Shown: piece by piece, positions 4,801-13,215 of the stretch
Layout: each line of letters begins with the position of its first letter
How positions within the stretch are numbered: position 1 is the stretch's first letter
DNA from: a virus
DNA: 21,322 nucleotides
Strand: one strand, 5' to 3'
Virus record (IMG/VR): IMGVR_UViG_3300025138_000452
Span: 1 to 21,322 of that record
The notes under the pieces: model-generated
Database searches by the model: none
What the model was told of the DNA's origin: nothing
Seen by the model: only the letters and a program-made list of their open reading frames with translations
Position numbers and translations under genes: made by a program

Positions 4801-6241
4801 TCCAACAATAATACTAGAACAGTTTACAGATAAGATCGAAGAAGATCACAATATAATCTTTAAACCTAACGTTGGGCCACAGACTGACTTCCTTGCAGCA
4901 AGTGAGCGTGAGGTTCTATATGGAGGCAGTGCAGGTGGAGGTAAATCGTATGCTATGTTGGCTGACCCGTTACGCTTTATGGACGTTCCTGCCTTCGCTG
5001 GTGTCCTCCTACGGCATACTACGGAAGAACTAAGAGAACTAATTACTAAGTCACAGGAAATGTACCCTAAGATTTGGCCCGGTATTAAGTGGTCAGAACG
5101 TAAGATGACATGGACTGCACCTTCTGGTGCTACACTGTGGTTAAGTTACCTAGACAAAGACCAAGACGTTACACGATATCAAGGTCTAGCATTTAGCTGG
5201 ATAGGATTTGATGAGTTAACTCAATGGGCTACACCCTTCGCTTGGAACTACATGAGGAGTCGTTTGAGATCGGCAGACCCTGAGCTTCCTCTTTGTATGA
5301 GAGCAACTACAAACCCCGGCGGCAGAGGACATCACTGGGTTAAAAAGATGTTTATTGATCCTGCACCTGCAGGTAAGTCGTACATAGCTACAGACATTGA
5401 TACAGGCGAACAGTTAAAGTATCCTGCAGGACATGCTAAAGCAGGTAAGCCATTATTTAAGCGTAGGTTTATACCTGCAAGATTACGAGACAATCCATAC
5501 TTAGCAGAACAAGGTGACTACGAAGCAATGCTTTTGTCACTACCTGAACAACAACGTAGGCAACTACTAGATGGTGATTGGGACATCAAAGAAGGCGCAG
5601 CCTTTACAGAGTTTGATAGGAAGGTACACGTAGTTGAACCTTTTGATATACCTAATAACTGGGTTAAGTTTAGGTCTTGCGATTACGGTTACGGAAGCCA
5701 CACAGGTGTCCTATGGTTTGCAGTTAGTCCTAGTGAACAGTTGGTAGTGTATAGAGAGTTATACGTATCAAAGGTTCTTGCAGTAGACTTAGCTGACATG
5801 GTACTTGAAGAGGAAGCTGGCGATGGTAATATGCGATACGGTGTTCTTGATAGTAGTTTGTGGCATAAGCGTGGGGATACTGGCCCTTCTTTGGCAGAAC
5901 AAATGATTATGAGGGGATGTCGTTGGCGTCCATCAGATAGAAGTAAAGGTTCACGTGTAGCAGGTAAGAACGAAATACACAGACGTTTGCAAGTAGATGA
6001 GTTTACAGAAGAAGCAAGGTTAGTGTTTTTTAATACGTGTACTGAAACAATCTCTCAGTTACCAGCAATACCATTAGATAAAAAAAATCCAGAAGATGTT
6101 GACACACACTCAGAAGACCACTTGTATGATGCGTTAAGGTATGGTATCATGTCAAGACCAAGATTTAGTATTTGGGACTTTGACAGTAGGGGTACTCCTA
6201 CAAACAGTATGCCAGTAGCAGATTCTACATTCGGATATTAA
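4667..6241 (+). CDS. terL: Terminase large subunit
   Basis: This 524-residue packaging motor couples ATP hydrolysis to DNA translocation into the prohead and cuts the concatemer. The ATPase domain shows Walker A GGSAGGGKS (residues 86-94), Walker B WIGFDE (178-183) and coupling motif TTNPGG (214-219). The RNase H-like nuclease domain shows SCDYGYG (D339), VLDSS (D395) and DHLYDALRYG (D484, D488). The length is normal. The first 50 residues are unusually basic (KRKKLKTPELAQKKKKTKQ). The start at ATG 4667 makes a 134-nt overlap with the HTH gene. No later in-frame ATG before Walker A would avoid it except 4718, which still overlaps, and the AAGGAAAC SD supports 4667. The portal follows after 10 nt. 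Confidence 0.95.
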   Translation: MSDKERTKLEAYADGQSMQKRQSPKRKKLKTPELAQKKKKTKQPSPTIILEQFTDKIEEDHNIIFKPNVGPQTDFLAASEREVLYGGSAGGGKSYAMLADPLRFMDVPAFAGVLLRHTTEELRELITKSQEMYPKIWPGIKWSERKMTWTAPSGATLWLSYLDKDQDVTRYQGLAFSWIGFDELTQWATPFAWNYMRSRLRSADPELPLCMRATTNPGGRGHHWVKKMFIDPAPAGKSYIATDIDTGEQLKYPAGHAKAGKPLFKRRFIPARLRDNPYLAEQGDYEAMLLSLPEQQRRQLLDGDWDIKEGAAFTEFDRKVHVVEPFDIPNNWVKFRSCDYGYGSHTGVLWFAVSPSEQLVVYRELYVSKVLAVDLADMVLEEEAGDGNMRYGVLDSSLWHKRGDTGPSLAEQMIMRGCRWRPSDRSKGSRVAGKNEIHRRLQVDEFTEEARLVFFNTCTETISQLPAIPLDKKNPEDVDTHSEDHLYDALRYGIMSRPRFSIWDFDSRGTPTNSMPVADSTFGY

Positions 6242-6251
6242 GGAAACCTAA

Positions 6252-8387
6252 ATGGAAGAAGATAACATTTTTATTGAAGACGAGTCCATCGTATTAGAAG
6301 ATACGGAACAATCGTCTATTGATGACTACAAAACTAATAACATTATTCCTTATATCCAAGGTCGATATAAACGTGCAGAAGATTATCGTCAGCAAGATGA
6401 AGAGCGTTGGTTAGATGCCTATCGTAACTACCGTGGTATCTATGGGCCTGACGTACAATTTACTGAAGCTGAGAAGTCTAGAGTATTTATTAAAGTAACT
6501 AAAACAAAAACACTTGCTGCCTACCAGCAGCTAGAGTCTATTATGTTTGCCAACAATAAGTTTCCACTTACTGTAGACCCTACTGAATTACCAGAGGGTG
6601 TAGTTGCGGATGTTAACTTTGATCCTGCAGAACCAGATCAGATTAAAGAATCTGATGTAGATAAAGAAATAAATCCCTATGGATTTAAGGGTGACGGTAA
6701 AGACTTTCCCAGAGGTGCAACTTCTAAAACACTTGGCGAAATGCTTGGCCCCCTTACTGATAAACTAAAAGACATTGATGGATTAAAGAACGGTACAGGT
6801 ATGACACCTACTGCTGTTACCTTTAGTCCTGCAATGGTTGCTGCAAAGAAGATGCAAAAGAAAATACAAGATCAACTAGAAGAATCAAACGCAAGTAAAC
6901 ATTTACGTAACACTGCATTTGAAATGGCTCTGTTTGGTACGGGTGTAATGAAGGGGCCATTTGCTGTAGATAAAGAGTATCCACAGTGGGACGATGAAGG
7001 TAACTACGATCCTATTATTAAAACAGTACCACAGGTATCACATGTATCTGTGTGGAACTTTTACCCTGATCCAGACGCAAACAATATGGATGAAGCACAA
7101 TACATTATTGAACGTCATAAGATGTCACGGTCACAACTTCGCCAACTTAAAAAGCGTCCATTCTTTCGTAACAATGTAATTGATGACGCTATTGAGTTAG
7201 GGGAAAACTACAATAAAGAATCTTGGGAAGATGATCTTTCTGACTATGCACCTGAGTACGGTGTTGAACGTTACGAAGTACTTGAGTACTGGGGTACAGT
7301 AGACGTTAACATGCTTGAAGAGCAAGGTGTAGACATACCTTCTGAACTAAGTGAAGTAGATGAATTACAAGCTAACGTATGGATTTGTAATGGCAAGCTA
7401 CTACGTATGGTAATTAATCCATTTAAACCTGCACGTATTCCGTACCACGCAGCACCCTACGAGTTAAACCCTTACAGTTTCTTTGGCGTAGGTATTGCAG
7501 AAAACATGAACGATACACAAACGTTGATGAATGGTTTTATGCGTATGGCTGTAGATAATGCTGTACTGTCAGGTAACTTACTTATTGAAATTGATGAAAC
7601 AAACTTAGTGCCGGGGCAAGATTTATCTTTGTATCCCGGTAAAGTGTTTAGGCGTCAAGGTGGCGCACCGGGACAGGCTATTTTTGGAACTAAGTTTCCT
7701 AATGTATCTGGTGAGAATTTACAACTGTTTGATAAGGCACGTGTACTAGCAGACGAAAGCACTGGCTTTCCTAGCTTTGCTCACGGTCAAACAGGTGTTA
7801 CAGGTGTAGGGCGTACAGCTTCAGGCATATCAATGCTTATGGGTGCGGCACAAGGCAGTATTAAGTCTGTTGTTAAAAACATTGACGATTACTTACTACG
7901 GCCTTTAGGGGAGGGACTATTTCGTTTTAATATGCAGTTTGATTTTGATCCTGATATTAAAGGCGACTTAGAGGTTAAAGCACGTGGTACTGAAAGTCTT
8001 ATGGCTAACGAAGTACGTAGTCAGCGCCTTACACAATTTATGCAGATTGCAGCGCAACCCTCACTTGCACCATTTACTAAATTTCCATACATCATTCGGG
8101 AGATTGCAAAGTCTCTTGAACTTGATCCAGATAAAGTTACTAACAACATGGATGAAGCTGCAATACAAGCAGAGATAATGAAAGGCTTCCAACAGGAGCA
8201 ACCCACCCCAGAAGAAGGACAACCACAAGTAGACCCATCGGGCGCAGGTGGTGGAACAATAGGAACGGGTGGCGCACCAGCACCGGGACAGCAAGGATTT
8301 ACAGGAAATGAACAACAACCACAGCAACCTACTCAAGCACCTCAAGCCGCTGGTGGTCAACCAGCAGGAATGGGACCAGTTCAATAA
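6252..8387 (+). CDS. Portal protein (P22/podovirus-like)
   Basis: The 711-residue portal forms the dodecameric vertex channel through which TerL packages DNA and to which tail proteins attach. It starts at ATG 6252 with AAGGAAAC four nt upstream. The body is a long mixed alpha/beta protein with typical portal blocks: a tyrosine-rich N-terminal helix region (IPYIQGRYKRAEDYRQQDEE), WNFYPDPDA (about residue 267), YHAAPYELNPYSFFGVGIAE (about 398-417), and a helix region rich in NDTQTLMNGFMRMAVDNA. From about residue 645 the C-terminus is low-complexity Q/P/G. Gene order (TerL, portal, scaffold, capsid) strongly supports the call. A second gene begins in another frame within the low-complexity tail. 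Confidence 0.9.
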   Translation: MEEDNIFIEDESIVLEDTEQSSIDDYKTNNIIPYIQGRYKRAEDYRQQDEERWLDAYRNYRGIYGPDVQFTEAEKSRVFIKVTKTKTLAAYQQLESIMFANNKFPLTVDPTELPEGVVADVNFDPAEPDQIKESDVDKEINPYGFKGDGKDFPRGATSKTLGEMLGPLTDKLKDIDGLKNGTGMTPTAVTFSPAMVAAKKMQKKIQDQLEESNASKHLRNTAFEMALFGTGVMKGPFAVDKEYPQWDDEGNYDPIIKTVPQVSHVSVWNFYPDPDANNMDEAQYIIERHKMSRSQLRQLKKRPFFRNNVIDDAIELGENYNKESWEDDLSDYAPEYGVERYEVLEYWGTVDVNMLEEQGVDIPSELSEVDELQANVWICNGKLLRMVINPFKPARIPYHAAPYELNPYSFFGVGIAENMNDTQTLMNGFMRMAVDNAVLSGNLLIEIDETNLVPGQDLSLYPGKVFRRQGGAPGQAIFGTKFPNVSGENLQLFDKARVLADESTGFPSFAHGQTGVTGVGRTASGISMLMGAAQGSIKSVVKNIDDYLLRPLGEGLFRFNMQFDFDPDIKGDLEVKARGTESLMANEVRSQRLTQFMQIAAQPSLAPFTKFPYIIREIAKSLELDPDKVTNNMDEAAIQAEIMKGFQQEQPTPEEGQPQVDPSGAGGGTIGTGGAPAPGQQGFTGNEQQPQQPTQAPQAAGGQPAGMGPVQ

Positions 8388-8538
8388 CTACATAAAAGAT
8401 TTAATTAAACAACAACATAGAACTATGGAGCAAACAGAAGACAGCACTATAGTTTTTAGATCACAGGGCGCAATACATACGTTACGTAGGTTGCTTTTAC
8501 TCAGGGAAGAAGTATTAAAAAATGGGTCTACTGGATAA
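8308..8538 (+). CDS. Small protein overlapping portal 3' end (start uncertain)
   Basis: A frame different from the portal is open from GTG 8269 to TAA 8536-8538. Downstream of the portal stop it encodes FNNYIKDLIKQQHRTMEQ, then FRSQGAIHTLRRLLLLREEV, a charged two-helix protein. The pattern 'hxxxxxxEQxxxxxxhxxxQGAIxxLRRLxxLRxEV' is familiar from small genes placed right after portal in marine phages. ATG 8308 (after ACAGGAA) gives 76 residues; GTG 8269 or GTG 8353 are alternatives. It overlaps the portal by up to about 80-120 nt and the next gene by 17 nt. The function is unknown; a head-assembly accessory role would fit. Confidence 0.65.
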   Translation: MNNNHSNLLKHLKPLVVNQQEWDQFNNYIKDLIKQQHRTMEQTEDSTIVFRSQGAIHTLRRLLLLREEVLKNGSTG

Positions 8539-11500
8539 TCAAAAATTACAAACGGGAGTTGCTACTCTTTTAGGTGTAGATGATGAAAGTGATCAAGCCA
8601 ATGTAATAGCTAGGCAATGGGCATCTGACAATGATTACAGTGATTCAGAAGAAGATACACTTAGGCATATTCTTTTAGGAGGTTTTATGCAAAGTGTTGA
8701 GGGCGAAGGTCTTGGACGTTTAGGTAAAGGCATTGCTGGTAAACTAATAAACGTAAGAGAAAGCACTGATGAAGAAAGCCTTATAGATGTAGACAATAAT
8801 AATTTTGGTAGGCAATTAAGAAAAGAATTAATAAATAGAGATAAAGATAGTAGTGTAGAAGGGTTTGTAGAAGCTGCAAAAAACTTTGTACATAACTTAC
8901 GTACAGAAAAAGAAGTACGTGATGTAGATGGGTTACGTCCTAGAATGAGTACAGCGGGACAAGAAAAACAAACGGACATGGCAAAGGGTGGAGCAATACT
9001 AATGAACAATCAAATGCAGCAATTCGCAGAAGGTGGCCTTGAAGATGAAGGCGGCATGATAGATAAAGTATCTGGCAATGAAGTACCCGTAGGTGGTACT
9101 AAAGAAGGTGTTCGTGATGACATACCTGTCAACGTCAGCAAAGGTGAATTTATCTTTCCTGAAGATGTAACTCGTTTTATTGGCCTTGATAAACTTATGC
9201 AACTTCGACAAGATGCAAAAATGGGTTTAAAGAAGATGGAAGCTATGGGTCAGATGGGTAATTCTGATGAAGCAACTATGGATGACGATATGCCTTTTGA
9301 AATGGCTGACTTAGTAGTTGTAGGTGGCGCAGGCGAACCTATGGAGTTTGCTGACGGTGGATTTATACCAGTTAAAGATTACACTGAAGTGCAAGACATG
9401 ATTTCAGATAAAGCTCAAAAGGGTGCAGGTTATGCTAATGGTGGTATGGTACAACTACAAACTGCAGATGTACCTATGACAACTGACTCTACAGAACCTA
9501 TTGATTATGAAGCCTATATGGGTAGTGTACAAACAGTTACAAAAGAATATAGAAATGCGGCAGGTGAGTCTGTAGTTATTACATTTATTAATGGTGTACC
9601 TACCTTACCTATTCCAGATGGGTACACATTGTATACTCCCGTACCGGGTGATACTACTTCTGTTGCTGGTAATGTTGTTGCTGTAACTTCTAGTAATGTT
9701 GATGCAAGTGGTAATGATACTCGTCAAGACTACGATGGTTCAGAAATAAAAACTGGATTTGCACCAGAGCCAATTGACTATGCAGGTATGTCAGACGAAG
9801 TTTTTGCAGCACAAATGCAACGTGAAAGTGGTGGACTGTACCAATTTGGAAGAATTGTTGGTCTTGGTATAGGGTCTATGGTTCCCGGTGGAATGTTGGT
9901 AATTGGTGGCGGCATGAGATCACATGCTCGTAAGGGTGAAGCAAGATTAAACAGTATGATCGAAGGTGCATCAGGTGAGTATAGAGATGAGTTAATTGCT
10001 ATTCGTGATGGTTGGTTAAAGGCTAACTCCTTAAAGCCTACTGCAGACTCTAATGCTCTTGTAGCTGGAGTAGATTCTTACCTTGCAAGAGATGGGTATA
10101 CAAAAAAACAAAGAACTGCAGCACTTGGGGCGGTAACTGTACCTGTTATTTCAGAAGAAGTTCAAAACAATATAAATACTATTTTAGAAGGTAATGATGC
10201 CTATGTTCAAAGTAAAGAAGAAGCTGAAGCTGTTCAAAAAGTAGTAGACCAACAAATTGCAAGTGGTGGTCGTAGTAACTCTGGAGATTTTCAATACGGA
10301 GATTCTTTAGGAAGTGGCTTAACCCAAGAAACTAAAAATGTAATGCAAACTGTTGCAAATAGCGGTTTACCATTAACTCAAAATCAACTGCAAGCGCAAT
10401 TAGAAGAAAATAGATTAGGTATTGATCCGCAAGATCAAGAAGCCATGAAACAATTAGTAGCACCAACAGGTATTGGTGTAGCACGACCTTCACAAACTGA
10501 AACCGCTATGAGTGGGTCTCAAGTTGAACCTTCTTCTCAAACAGTAGATGCTTTTGGCACTCCCTTTGAAACTAGGTCTTTAGCAAATGCTATGGATAAA
10601 TCTAATGAAGGTCTTTCTGGTGCTGCGAACTTTATACAATCACAAGTGAAACCTTCCCAAACTGAAGCCGTTGTTGGTGAAGCACCAACAGGTATTGGTG
10701 TAGCACCAGCAAGACCTTATGATTACATGCAAGATACAGAGGTTGGCCGAGGGGCTTCTGCGGTTGGAAGAGCAATTTCTAAAGCAGCAAATTATGTTTT
10801 TGATAATGCTTTAGGAGTAAAAGGTAAGGCATTATTTTCTGACACTCCTGACACTGTAACACAACAACCTGTTGTAACACAAAATGTAATAGATAGTATG
10901 GGTGTAGCGCAACCTTCATATGTTGATAACAGTAACAGAATAGATAGTATGGGTGTAGCGCAACCTTCATCTCAGGCAGAAAACATTACACGGGGTTTTG
11001 ATGATACTTCCTTTGTAGCACAATCTTTACCTGCAGAAAACATTACAAGGGGTTTTGATGATATTCCCGTTGTAACACAATCTTCACCTGCAGCTATACA
11101 ACAACAAATGGGTGACGCCTTTGGGTCAGGTAACGTGTTTACTGATCCTCGTCAGGCAGAACAAGCTGTTAAAAATCTGTCTGATCCAAATAATGCATAT
11201 GTTAAAGATGTTGCAGCACAACAACAAATACGTTTAAAAAATGAAAATACTGCTAGAGAATTACGTGCAGAAAAAGCAGCAGAAAATGCTAAACAGAATA
11301 ATGCATTTCAAGATGCCGCTAATAAACTTTTTGATAAAGATGATAAAGAGTATCGTGGTGGTGTGTTGTATAGTACTGCAGGTAAAAATGCAGGTAAAAG
11401 AATAAATACTACATACATGGACGCCGCAAACTTAGCTACCCCCAATGATGGATTAAAGTATAAAGATGGTATACTTAGAGATAAGGACGGTAAAGCAGTA

Positions 11501-12037
11501 AATAATGCATTTCAAAAGATGGCTAACTTACTTACAAAAAATGACGGTAGAAGTTACGTTGGTGGTAATCTTATAGATGATAAAACTAAACTTGCATACG
11601 TACCAAAGGATCGTTCTACTACACCTTTTCGTGATCCCTTTGCAACTACAGCAGTTTCAGATCGTAACAATGGCATGGATGCGTTAACAGCACGGGTTAA
11701 TGCAAACACGGCTCAAGCTAAAGCTAAAGCAGCAAAGGATGCAGCAAAAGCTTCTGCAACACGGGCAGCAGCTACAGCAGCAGCAGCAAGAATGAGAGCA
11801 GCACAATTAGCTGCTAGAACAACTACAAGTAATAAAAGAACTGCTAGTGATAAGGCAAATGAAATCAGAGATCAAAATCAGGCTAACATAAAAAGATCGC
11901 AAATTGCTGCGACAACAGGTTCCGTTAGACCAAAAGCTAGAACTTTTAAAGAAGGTGGTTTAATACAAAAACCTACAACAACTAAAAAGCCTGCAAAGGC
12001 TAAGACTAACAAGCGTGGATTAGCAGCACGTAAGTAA
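8522..12037 (+). CDS. Large putative internal virion/ejection protein
   Basis: This 1171-residue protein starts at ATG 8522, 17 nt inside the previous gene. Residues 1-130 include a helical block (DQANVIARQWASDNDYSDSE, then DTLRHILLGGFMQ). Residues 168-250 hold a block recognisable from marine phages (EGGLEDEGGMIDKVSGNEVP, DDIPVNVSKGEFIFPEDVTR, GLDKLMQLRQDAKMGLKKME). Motifs of the form [FY]x[EDN]GG-hydrophobic recur at 168, 276, 304 and 1142. Residues 440-466 are glycine-rich and hydrophobic and could contact membrane. Residues 640-850 are Gln/Ser/Pro-rich with exact repeats, residues 927-1030 have three related units, and the end is Ala/Lys-rich. Size and position between portal and scaffold suggest an ejection protein; no lytic motif was found. 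Confidence 0.75.
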   Translation: MGLLDNQKLQTGVATLLGVDDESDQANVIARQWASDNDYSDSEEDTLRHILLGGFMQSVEGEGLGRLGKGIAGKLINVRESTDEESLIDVDNNNFGRQLRKELINRDKDSSVEGFVEAAKNFVHNLRTEKEVRDVDGLRPRMSTAGQEKQTDMAKGGAILMNNQMQQFAEGGLEDEGGMIDKVSGNEVPVGGTKEGVRDDIPVNVSKGEFIFPEDVTRFIGLDKLMQLRQDAKMGLKKMEAMGQMGNSDEATMDDDMPFEMADLVVVGGAGEPMEFADGGFIPVKDYTEVQDMISDKAQKGAGYANGGMVQLQTADVPMTTDSTEPIDYEAYMGSVQTVTKEYRNAAGESVVITFINGVPTLPIPDGYTLYTPVPGDTTSVAGNVVAVTSSNVDASGNDTRQDYDGSEIKTGFAPEPIDYAGMSDEVFAAQMQRESGGLYQFGRIVGLGIGSMVPGGMLVIGGGMRSHARKGEARLNSMIEGASGEYRDELIAIRDGWLKANSLKPTADSNALVAGVDSYLARDGYTKKQRTAALGAVTVPVISEEVQNNINTILEGNDAYVQSKEEAEAVQKVVDQQIASGGRSNSGDFQYGDSLGSGLTQETKNVMQTVANSGLPLTQNQLQAQLEENRLGIDPQDQEAMKQLVAPTGIGVARPSQTETAMSGSQVEPSSQTVDAFGTPFETRSLANAMDKSNEGLSGAANFIQSQVKPSQTEAVVGEAPTGIGVAPARPYDYMQDTEVGRGASAVGRAISKAANYVFDNALGVKGKALFSDTPDTVTQQPVVTQNVIDSMGVAQPSYVDNSNRIDSMGVAQPSSQAENITRGFDDTSFVAQSLPAENITRGFDDIPVVTQSSPAAIQQQMGDAFGSGNVFTDPRQAEQAVKNLSDPNNAYVKDVAAQQQIRLKNENTARELRAEKAAENAKQNNAFQDAANKLFDKDDKEYRGGVLYSTAGKNAGKRINTTYMDAANLATPNDGLKYKDGILRDKDGKAVNNAFQKMANLLTKNDGRSYVGGNLIDDKTKLAYVPKDRSTTPFRDPFATTAVSDRNNGMDALTARVNANTAQAKAKAAKDAAKASATRAAATAAAARMRAAQLAARTTTSNKRTASDKANEIRDQNQANIKRSQIAATTGSVRPKARTFKEGGLIQKPTTTKKPAKAKTNKRGLAARK
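10459..11062 (+). repeat. Cluster of exact/near-exact direct repeats in ejection-protein gene
   Basis: Three repeat pairs are visible. A 26-nt exact copy (10459-10484 and 10681-10706) encodes APTGIGVA. A 32-nt exact copy (10888-10919 and 10939-10970; 51-nt offset) encodes IDSMGVAQPS. A 30-nt copy with one mismatch (10976-11005 and 11033-11062; 57-nt offset) encodes AENITRGFDD. All offsets are multiples of three, so gain or loss by recombination would keep the frame. Confidence 0.85.
11300..11608 (+). repeat. Three-unit protein repeat (NAFQxxANxL...DGK)
   Basis: Three consecutive units of about 33-34 residues share a NAFQ/TYMD start, AAN/MAN, K.D/NDG, Y..G(V/I/N)L and a DK/GK turn. They begin at 11300 (NAFQDAANKLFDKDDKEY), about 11412 (TYMDAANLATPNDGLKY) and 11504 (NAFQKMANLLTKNDGRSY). 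The similarity is clear in protein and weaker in DNA, so the duplication is older than the exact repeats upstream. Confidence 0.6.
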
Positions 12038-12047
12038 TCTGTTAAAT

Positions 12048-12110
12048 ATGACTGGCTACTCACCCCCCTATAACACACAGGCTACGGTGGCCCCAGTAAA
12101 CAGGAACTAA
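12048..12110 (+). CDS. Possible 20-aa micro-ORF
   Basis: The 74-nt gap between the ejection-protein and scaffold genes is spanned almost entirely by a 20-codon frame: ATG 12048, TAA 12108-12110. It begins MTGYSPPYNTQATV and ends next to the scaffold start at 12112. The local DNA is unlike its flanks, with a C-run (CCCCCC) and the word GGCTAC twice. The Shine-Dalgarno is poor. It could instead be an untranslated leader for the scaffold gene. Translation is unproven. Confidence 0.25.
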   Translation: MTGYSPPYNTQATVAPVNRN

Positions 12111-12111
12111 A

Positions 12112-12972
12112 ATGGAAAACCAAATAGTAGAAGTACAAGAAGCACCAAAGACTATGTTAATGCAACGTAACAGTAGGGTGCGTGAACGAGTAAAAGAAGA
12201 CGAAGCAGAACTACAACAGATGCTAGAAGAACGTGACAGTTCAGAAAAAGTTGAAGCAGTTGAAGATGAAGAGCCTGCAAATGCAGAGGAAAAAAGTTAT
12301 AAGAAACGGTATGCTGATCTACGGCGAGGATCACAGAAAGCTAAGGAAGATTTAGAAACACGTATTAATGCTTTAGAGACTCAACTAAAACAAAGTACCG
12401 CACAAGAAATGCAGTTACCTAAGTCAGATGAAGACATTGATGCTTGGGCTAAACAGTATCCTGACGTAGCGGCTATTGTTGAAACTATTGCAATTAAAAA
12501 AGCACGTGAACAACAGGCTGGCCTAGAAGACAGGGTAAAAGAAATTGATGAGATGCGTGATTCCGCATCACGTGATCGTGCTGAAGTAGAACTTCTTAAA
12601 GTACATCCTGACTTTGGAGAGATACGTGATAGCGATGAGTTCCATGAGTGGGCAGAAGAACAGCCTAAGTGGGTTCAAGACGCTTTGTACGAAAACGATA
12701 ATGATGCTAGGGCTGCGTCACGTGCGATTGATCTGTATAAGTCAGACATGAATATTAAAACAAAAGCTCCTAGCGACAACAAAGACGCTGCTAAGTCAGT
12801 TAATACTCGTAACAGTAGAAGTCAACCAGACGCTACATCTAACAATAACAAGATGTCTGAGTCTAAAGTAAACAAAATGACTACTAAAGAGTATGAAAAA
12901 CATCAAGACGAAATCATGGAAGCTATTCGAGGTGGTAACTTTATTTACGACATTTCAGGTAGCGCACGATAA
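12112..12972 (+). CDS. Capsid scaffolding protein
   Basis: The 286-residue protein starts at ATG 12112 after CAGGAACTAAA. It is highly charged and mostly helical: an acidic N-terminal coiled coil (residues 20-60), KKRYADLRRGSQKAKEDLET (about 64-83), a DAWAKQYPDVAAIVETIA block (about 108-125), HPDFGEIRDSDEFHEWAEEQ (about 165-184), and a disordered Ser/Asn-rich linker before a C-terminal basic/helical end (TTKEYEKHQDEIMEAIRGG). That composition and its place directly before the major capsid gene are characteristic of scaffolds, which direct coat assembly and leave or are degraded at maturation. No protease motif is visible in it. Confidence 0.85.
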   Translation: MENQIVEVQEAPKTMLMQRNSRVRERVKEDEAELQQMLEERDSSEKVEAVEDEEPANAEEKSYKKRYADLRRGSQKAKEDLETRINALETQLKQSTAQEMQLPKSDEDIDAWAKQYPDVAAIVETIAIKKAREQQAGLEDRVKEIDEMRDSASRDRAEVELLKVHPDFGEIRDSDEFHEWAEEQPKWVQDALYENDNDARAASRAIDLYKSDMNIKTKAPSDNKDAAKSVNTRNSRSQPDATSNNNKMSESKVNKMTTKEYEKHQDEIMEAIRGGNFIYDISGSAR

Positions 12973-12977
12973 AAGAC

Positions 12978-13005
12978 TTGACAATCTACACATATTGTGT
13001 AAAAC
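12978..13005 (+). promoter_or_regulatory. Candidate promoter upstream of major capsid gene
   Basis: A perfect -35 hexamer TTGACA (12978-12983) is followed after 16 nt by TAAAAC (13000-13005; four of six). A 15-nt palindrome TACACA-TAT-TGTGTA (12987-13001) fills most of the spacer and could be an operator. TATATA at 13006-13011 would need a 22-nt spacer and is less likely. Transcription from here would begin a leader of about 200 nt before the capsid start. Confidence 0.4.
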
Positions 13006-13020
13006 TATATACAATAGGTT

Positions 13021-13063
13021 TATTGCAGCCCCATACCTTTGGTTACCTGCAATATCCCTTTTT
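13021..13063 (+). terminator. Stem-loop with T-run: possible terminator/attenuator
   Basis: TATTGCAG (13021-13028) and CTGCAATA (13047-13054) form a perfect 8-bp stem with an 18-nt loop that contains a small inner ACC/GGT pairing. CCC and a run of five T (13059-13063) follow. The stem is AT-containing and the T-run is offset by four bases, so termination may be partial. It would separate scaffold from capsid transcription or act as an attenuator. Confidence 0.35.
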
Positions 13064-13111
13064 CACAAACATAAATGGTTCTAGTGATTACCTAATGTCT
13101 TTGGCCCGTTG

Positions 13112-13137
13112 CTTAGAAGGTTGGCCGACTTTCTTAG
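13112..13137 (+). promoter_or_regulatory. Second hairpin in capsid leader
   Basis: AGAAGGTT (13115-13122) and GACTTTCT (13127-13134) can pair (8 bp, two G-U) around a GGCC tetraloop, with some further outer pairs. No T-run follows. It lies about 80 nt before the capsid start codon and may stabilise or structure the leader. Elsewhere in 12973-13215 I see no convincing gene: the short frames there lack SDs and protein-like composition. Confidence 0.3.
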
Positions 13138-13215
13138 TTAACGTTACCCAAAAGAAATTAGCCTCCTTATTTACACTTTAAGTTTGTATCTGTGTCTAAT
13201 GCAAAGGATAATACA

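Noticed and set aside
12984-13011. TTGACA paired with TATATA
   Set aside because: The spacer would be 22 nt, too long for sigma70; TAAAAC with a 16-nt spacer is preferred.
12893-13181. Short + frames in the scaffold-capsid gap
   Set aside because: No SD, odd composition (aromatic and leucine-rich), and they cover the palindrome and hairpins; the gap reads better as a leader.
13192-13215. Upstream GTG start for the capsid protein
   Set aside because: The AAGGAT ribosome-binding site lies between this GTG and ATG 13216, which fits the typical MAFTT-like start.
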